From assembly GCA_030679805.1 (NCBI GenBank), contig JAUXST010000872.1:1-7622 (forward strand): a DNA stretch of 7,622 nt, read 5' to 3'. Origin of the DNA: Reyranella sp. (GTDB lineage: Bacteria > Pseudomonadota > Alphaproteobacteria > Reyranellales > Reyranellaceae). A model generated the notes under the pieces. The model saw only the letters and a program-made list of their open reading frames with translations. It ran no database searches and was not told the origin of the DNA. The position numbers and the translations under genes are program-made. Positions 5,288-7,622 of this stretch are shown here, piece after piece. Every line of letters begins with the position of its first letter. Positions within the stretch are counted from its first letter, which is position 1.

Positions 5288-6225
5288 GTCCCGGTACCGG
5301 CCCCCTCAGTGCAGGCCCCCTCGGCACAGGCACGTCCGAGTTTCCCGCCCGCGCACCGCAGCGACTCAGGGTCTCGTTCGAATTCTCGCCGCCCAAGACC
5401 GAAGCGGCCGAGCGCACCTTGTGGGAAACGGTGACCCGCCTGACGCCGCTTCAGCCGACGTTCTTTTCCGTGACCTACGGCGCGGGCGGCTCAACGCGCC
5501 AGCGCACGCACGAGACCGTCACGCGGCTCAAGTCCGAGACCGGCATCGATGCCGCCGCTCACCTCACTTGCGTCGGCGCGACCCAGGGCGAGATCGACGA
5601 AGTGGCGCGCGCCTATTGGGACGCCGGCATCCGCCACATCGTGGCGCTGCGTGGCGATCCACCCGGCGGCATGGGTGGCAAATACAGCGTCCATCCCGGC
5701 GGCTACGAGAATGCCGCCGCGCTGGTTGCCGGCCTGAAGAAGATCGGGAATTTCCAGATCAGCGTCGCGGGCTATCCCGAGAAGCACCCGGATTCGCCCG
5801 ACACCAAGGCCGACCTCGAGAACCTGAAGCGCAAGGTCGACGCCGGTGCCGACCGCTGCATCACCCAGTTCTTCTTCGACGCCGACGACTTCCTGCGCTT
5901 CCGCGACCGCGCGGCCGCAGCCGGCGTCCATGTACCGATCGTGCCCGGCATCATGCCGGTGTCGAACTTCCAGGGCATCACCAAGATAGCCGGCCTCTGC
6001 GGCTCCAAGGTGCCGGCCTGGCTGGCCGAGCTGTTCGATGGCCTCGACGCCGACGTCGAGACGCGCCGCATGATCGCTGCCACAGTCGCCGGCGACCTTT
6101 GCCGCCGCCTACGTGACGAAGGCGTCGACCAGTTCCATTTCTATACGCTGAACCGCGCCGACCTCACCTTCGCGATCTGCCACCTGCTGGGCGTTCGCCC
6201 ACCACGCAACGGAGCCCCCAAATGA
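5284..6225 (+). CDS. metF: 5,10-methylenetetrahydrofolate reductase
   Basis: MetF reduces 5,10-methylene-THF to 5-methyl-THF with FAD and NAD(P)H, supplying the methyl group for methionine synthase. The 313 residues cover the whole bacterial TIM-barrel (E. coli MetF is 296). Catalytic and FAD-site motifs are intact: SFEFSPPKT with Glu33 (E. coli Glu28), FFSVTYGAGGSTR (60-72), AHLTCVG (92-98), VALRGDPP with Asp125 (E. coli Asp120), ISVAGYPEKHP (159-169) and CITQFFFD (192-199), and HFYTLNRA near the end. The first 27 residues are a Gly/Pro-rich extension not found in E. coli MetF, containing a short DNA tandem repeat. GGAG at 5273-5276 supports the ATG, which overlaps the upstream stop by four bases; its own stop overlaps the next ATG likewise. 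This indicates coupled translation of one operon. Confidence 0.96.
   Translation: MSPGTGPLSAGPLGTGTSEFPARAPQRLRVSFEFSPPKTEAAERTLWETVTRLTPLQPTFFSVTYGAGGSTRQRTHETVTRLKSETGIDAAAHLTCVGATQGEIDEVARAYWDAGIRHIVALRGDPPGGMGGKYSVHPGGYENAAALVAGLKKIGNFQISVAGYPEKHPDSPDTKADLENLKRKVDAGADRCITQFFFDADDFLRFRDRAAAAGVHVPIVPGIMPVSNFQGITKIAGLCGSKVPAWLAELFDGLDADVETRRMIAATVAGDLCRRLRDEGVDQFHFYTLNRADLTFAICHLLGVRPPRNGAPK
5299..5328 (+). repeat. 15-bp imperfect tandem repeat in the metF 5' end
   Basis: The unit GGCCCCCTC plus six bases occurs twice head to tail (5299-5313 and 5314-5328), with 12 of 15 positions identical. It lies in frame and encodes GPLSA then GPLGT in the N-terminal extension of MetF, upstream of the catalytic barrel. 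Confidence 0.6.
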
Positions 6226-7277
6226 GCCGCGCCGAGAAGGCCGACCTGCTGCGCGAGATCGGCGCCGAGCGCATCCTGGTGAAGGACGGGCCCTACGGCT
6301 CGATGATCCAGAGTTACAGGCTCGACGAAGAAGGCTTCCGCGCCGGGCGCACCTTCAGCCACGACCAGAAGGGCAACAACGACCTGCTCAACCTGACCCG
6401 GCCCGACATCGTGGGCGAGATCTGCAACGCCTACATCGACGCCGGTGCCGACATTCTGGCCACCAACACCTTCAACTCCAATGCGATCAGCCTCGCCGAC
6501 TACGGCATCGCGGGCATGGCGCGCGAGATCAACATGGCCGCGGCCAAGCTCACGCGCGCCTGCGCCGATGCCGCCACGGCGCGCGATCCGGCCAAGCCGC
6601 GCTTCGTGGCCGGCGCTCTCGGCCCCACCAACAAGACCCTGTCGGTCTCGCCCAACGTCAACGATCCCGGCTACCGCGCCGTCGGCTTCGACGAGATGAA
6701 AGGCATTTACCGCGAACAGATCGAGGGGCTGCTCGACGGCGGCGTCGACTTCATCCTGATCGAGACGGTGTTCGACACGCTGAACGCCAAGGCCGCGCTC
6801 GTGGCCGCCGATGAAGCAGCCGAAGCGAGGGCTGAGGAACTGCCGGTGATGGTGTCGATGACGCTGACCGATCTTGCCGGCCGCAATCTCTCGGGCCAGA
6901 CGGTCGAGGCGTTCTGGCACTCGGTGCGACATGCCAGGCCGCTCACCATGGGGTTGAACTGCAGCTTCGGCGCCACCGAACTGCACCCTTACGTGAACGC
7001 GCTCAACCCGCAGGTCGAGGGGATGCTCTGCGTCTATCCCAACGCCGGCCTGCCCAATGAACTCGGCCAGTACGACGAGCCGCCCGCCATGACCGCCAAG
7101 CTGGTCAAGGGTTGGGCCGAGAACGGCTGGCTGAACGTGGTCGGTGGCTGCTGCGGCACGACACCGGCCCACATCAAGGCGATCGCCGAAGCGGTCAAGG
7201 GTGTAAAACCCCGGCAATGGCATGCGCTACCACCAGCGCTACGGTTGTCGGGCATGGAAGCGGCGAGTTTCTTCTGA
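6222..7277 (+). CDS. metH: Methionine synthase, homocysteine-binding subunit (split MetH, N-terminal module)
   Basis: This 351-residue protein is the homocysteine methyltransferase module of cobalamin-dependent methionine synthase as a separate polypeptide. It binds homocysteine through zinc and accepts a methyl group from methylcobalamin. It is a single TIM barrel: KDGPYGSMIQ near the N-terminus (21-30, a variant of the usual DGAMGTMIQ), ILATNTFNSN (78-87), FVAGALGPTNKTLS (128-141), FILIETVFDTLNAKAAL (177-193), MGLNCSFG (243-250) and VVGGCCGTTPAHI (306-318). The three zinc ligands are Cys247, Cys310 and Cys311, the same numbers as in E. coli MetH. The folate, cobalamin and activation modules are absent; the next gene starts with the folate module. 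GGAG at 6211-6214 precedes the ATG, which overlaps the metF stop by four bases. A stand-alone betaine- or SMM-dependent methyltransferase is less likely, given the following gene. Confidence 0.92.
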   Translation: MSRAEKADLLREIGAERILVKDGPYGSMIQSYRLDEEGFRAGRTFSHDQKGNNDLLNLTRPDIVGEICNAYIDAGADILATNTFNSNAISLADYGIAGMAREINMAAAKLTRACADAATARDPAKPRFVAGALGPTNKTLSVSPNVNDPGYRAVGFDEMKGIYREQIEGLLDGGVDFILIETVFDTLNAKAALVAADEAAEARAEELPVMVSMTLTDLAGRNLSGQTVEAFWHSVRHARPLTMGLNCSFGATELHPYVNALNPQVEGMLCVYPNAGLPNELGQYDEPPAMTAKLVKGWAENGWLNVVGGCCGTTPAHIKAIAEAVKGVKPRQWHALPPALRLSGMEAASFF

Positions 7278-7622
7278 TGGCTGACGATCAAGTGACAGAA
7301 CAGACGACCGGTCCGCGCGCGACCTTCATCAACATCGGCGAGCGCACCAACGTCACGGGCTCGGCCAAGTTCAAGAAGCTGATCCTCGAGGGCGACTACA
7401 CGGCTGCCGTCGAGGTCGCACGCCAGCAGGTCGACAGCGGCGCCCAGATCATCGACGTCAACATGGACGAAGGCCTGCTCGATTCCGAGAAGGCGATGGA
7501 CACGTTCCTGAAGCTGATCGCGGTCGAGCCCGACATCGCCCGCGTGCCGATCATGATCGACAGCTCCAAGTGGAGCATCATCGAGGCCGGCCTGAAGTGC
7601 GTTGCCGGCAAGCCGATCGTGA
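7277..7622 (+). CDS. metH: Methionine synthase, folate/cobalamin subunit (split MetH), 5' part
   Basis: The first 115 codons are present; the gene runs off the right edge. The product begins with a polar tail of about 13 residues, then enters the pterin-binding (methyl-THF) barrel of MetH: ATFINIGERTNVTGSAKFKK (15-34), AVEVARQQVDSGAQIIDVNMDEGLLD, and VPIMIDSSKWSIIEAGLKC. In E. coli MetH these motifs follow the homocysteine module in one chain. Here the ATG overlaps the preceding stop as TGATG, so the two halves are separate but translationally coupled. I see no convincing Shine-Dalgarno, which fits re-initiation by terminating ribosomes. The cobalamin-binding and SAM-dependent reactivation domains are expected beyond the window but cannot be seen. 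Confidence 0.92.
   Translation, partial: MADDQVTEQTTGPRATFINIGERTNVTGSAKFKKLILEGDYTAAVEVARQQVDSGAQIIDVNMDEGLLDSEKAMDTFLKLIAVEPDIARVPIMIDSSKWSIIEAGLKCVAGKPIV

Noticed and set aside
6141..7223. 360-codon open frame on the minus strand
   Set aside because: It is antisense to the homocysteine methyltransferase module, whose zinc ligands and motifs are intact.

Overview
The window is GC-rich, densely packed bacterial chromosome. The gene content suggests an alphaproteobacterium: an MlaA/MlaC pair, and a methionine synthase split into separate homocysteine and folate/cobalamin proteins next to metF and an ArsR-type regulator with a methyltransferase domain. A Rhodospirillales/Reyranella-like origin is a guess from gene style only.

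Layout. (1) 1-852, plus strand: the C-terminal part of a DAO-family FAD-dependent oxidoreductase, cut by the left edge. (2) 898-1692, minus strand: a two-gene accessory cassette, a 70-residue basic protein followed 6 nt later by a 191-residue protein with ADP-ribosyltransferase-like motifs. It is visibly poorer in GC than its flanks and begins 2 nt after the cysE stop. (3) 1695-4066, minus strand: cysE (serine acetyltransferase), mlaC and mlaA, transcribed mlaA > mlaC > cysE > cassette. (4) 4067-4312: a divergent intergenic region with a nested inverted repeat and, next to the plus-strand start codon, a 28-bp near-palindrome that looks like an operator. (5) 4313-7622, plus strand: a translationally coupled operon of a SahR-like regulator, metF, a homocysteine-methyltransferase subunit of MetH, and the start of the second MetH subunit, cut by the right edge.

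The right half makes a coherent unit. MetF supplies 5-methyl-THF, the two MetH pieces use it to remethylate homocysteine, and the first gene probably senses S-adenosylhomocysteine and represses the operon. MlaA/MlaC belong to outer-membrane lipid asymmetry maintenance. CysE feeds cysteine synthesis. The small-protein/ART-like pair is the least explained part; its order and compactness resemble a toxin-antitoxin or defence cassette, but that function is inferred.
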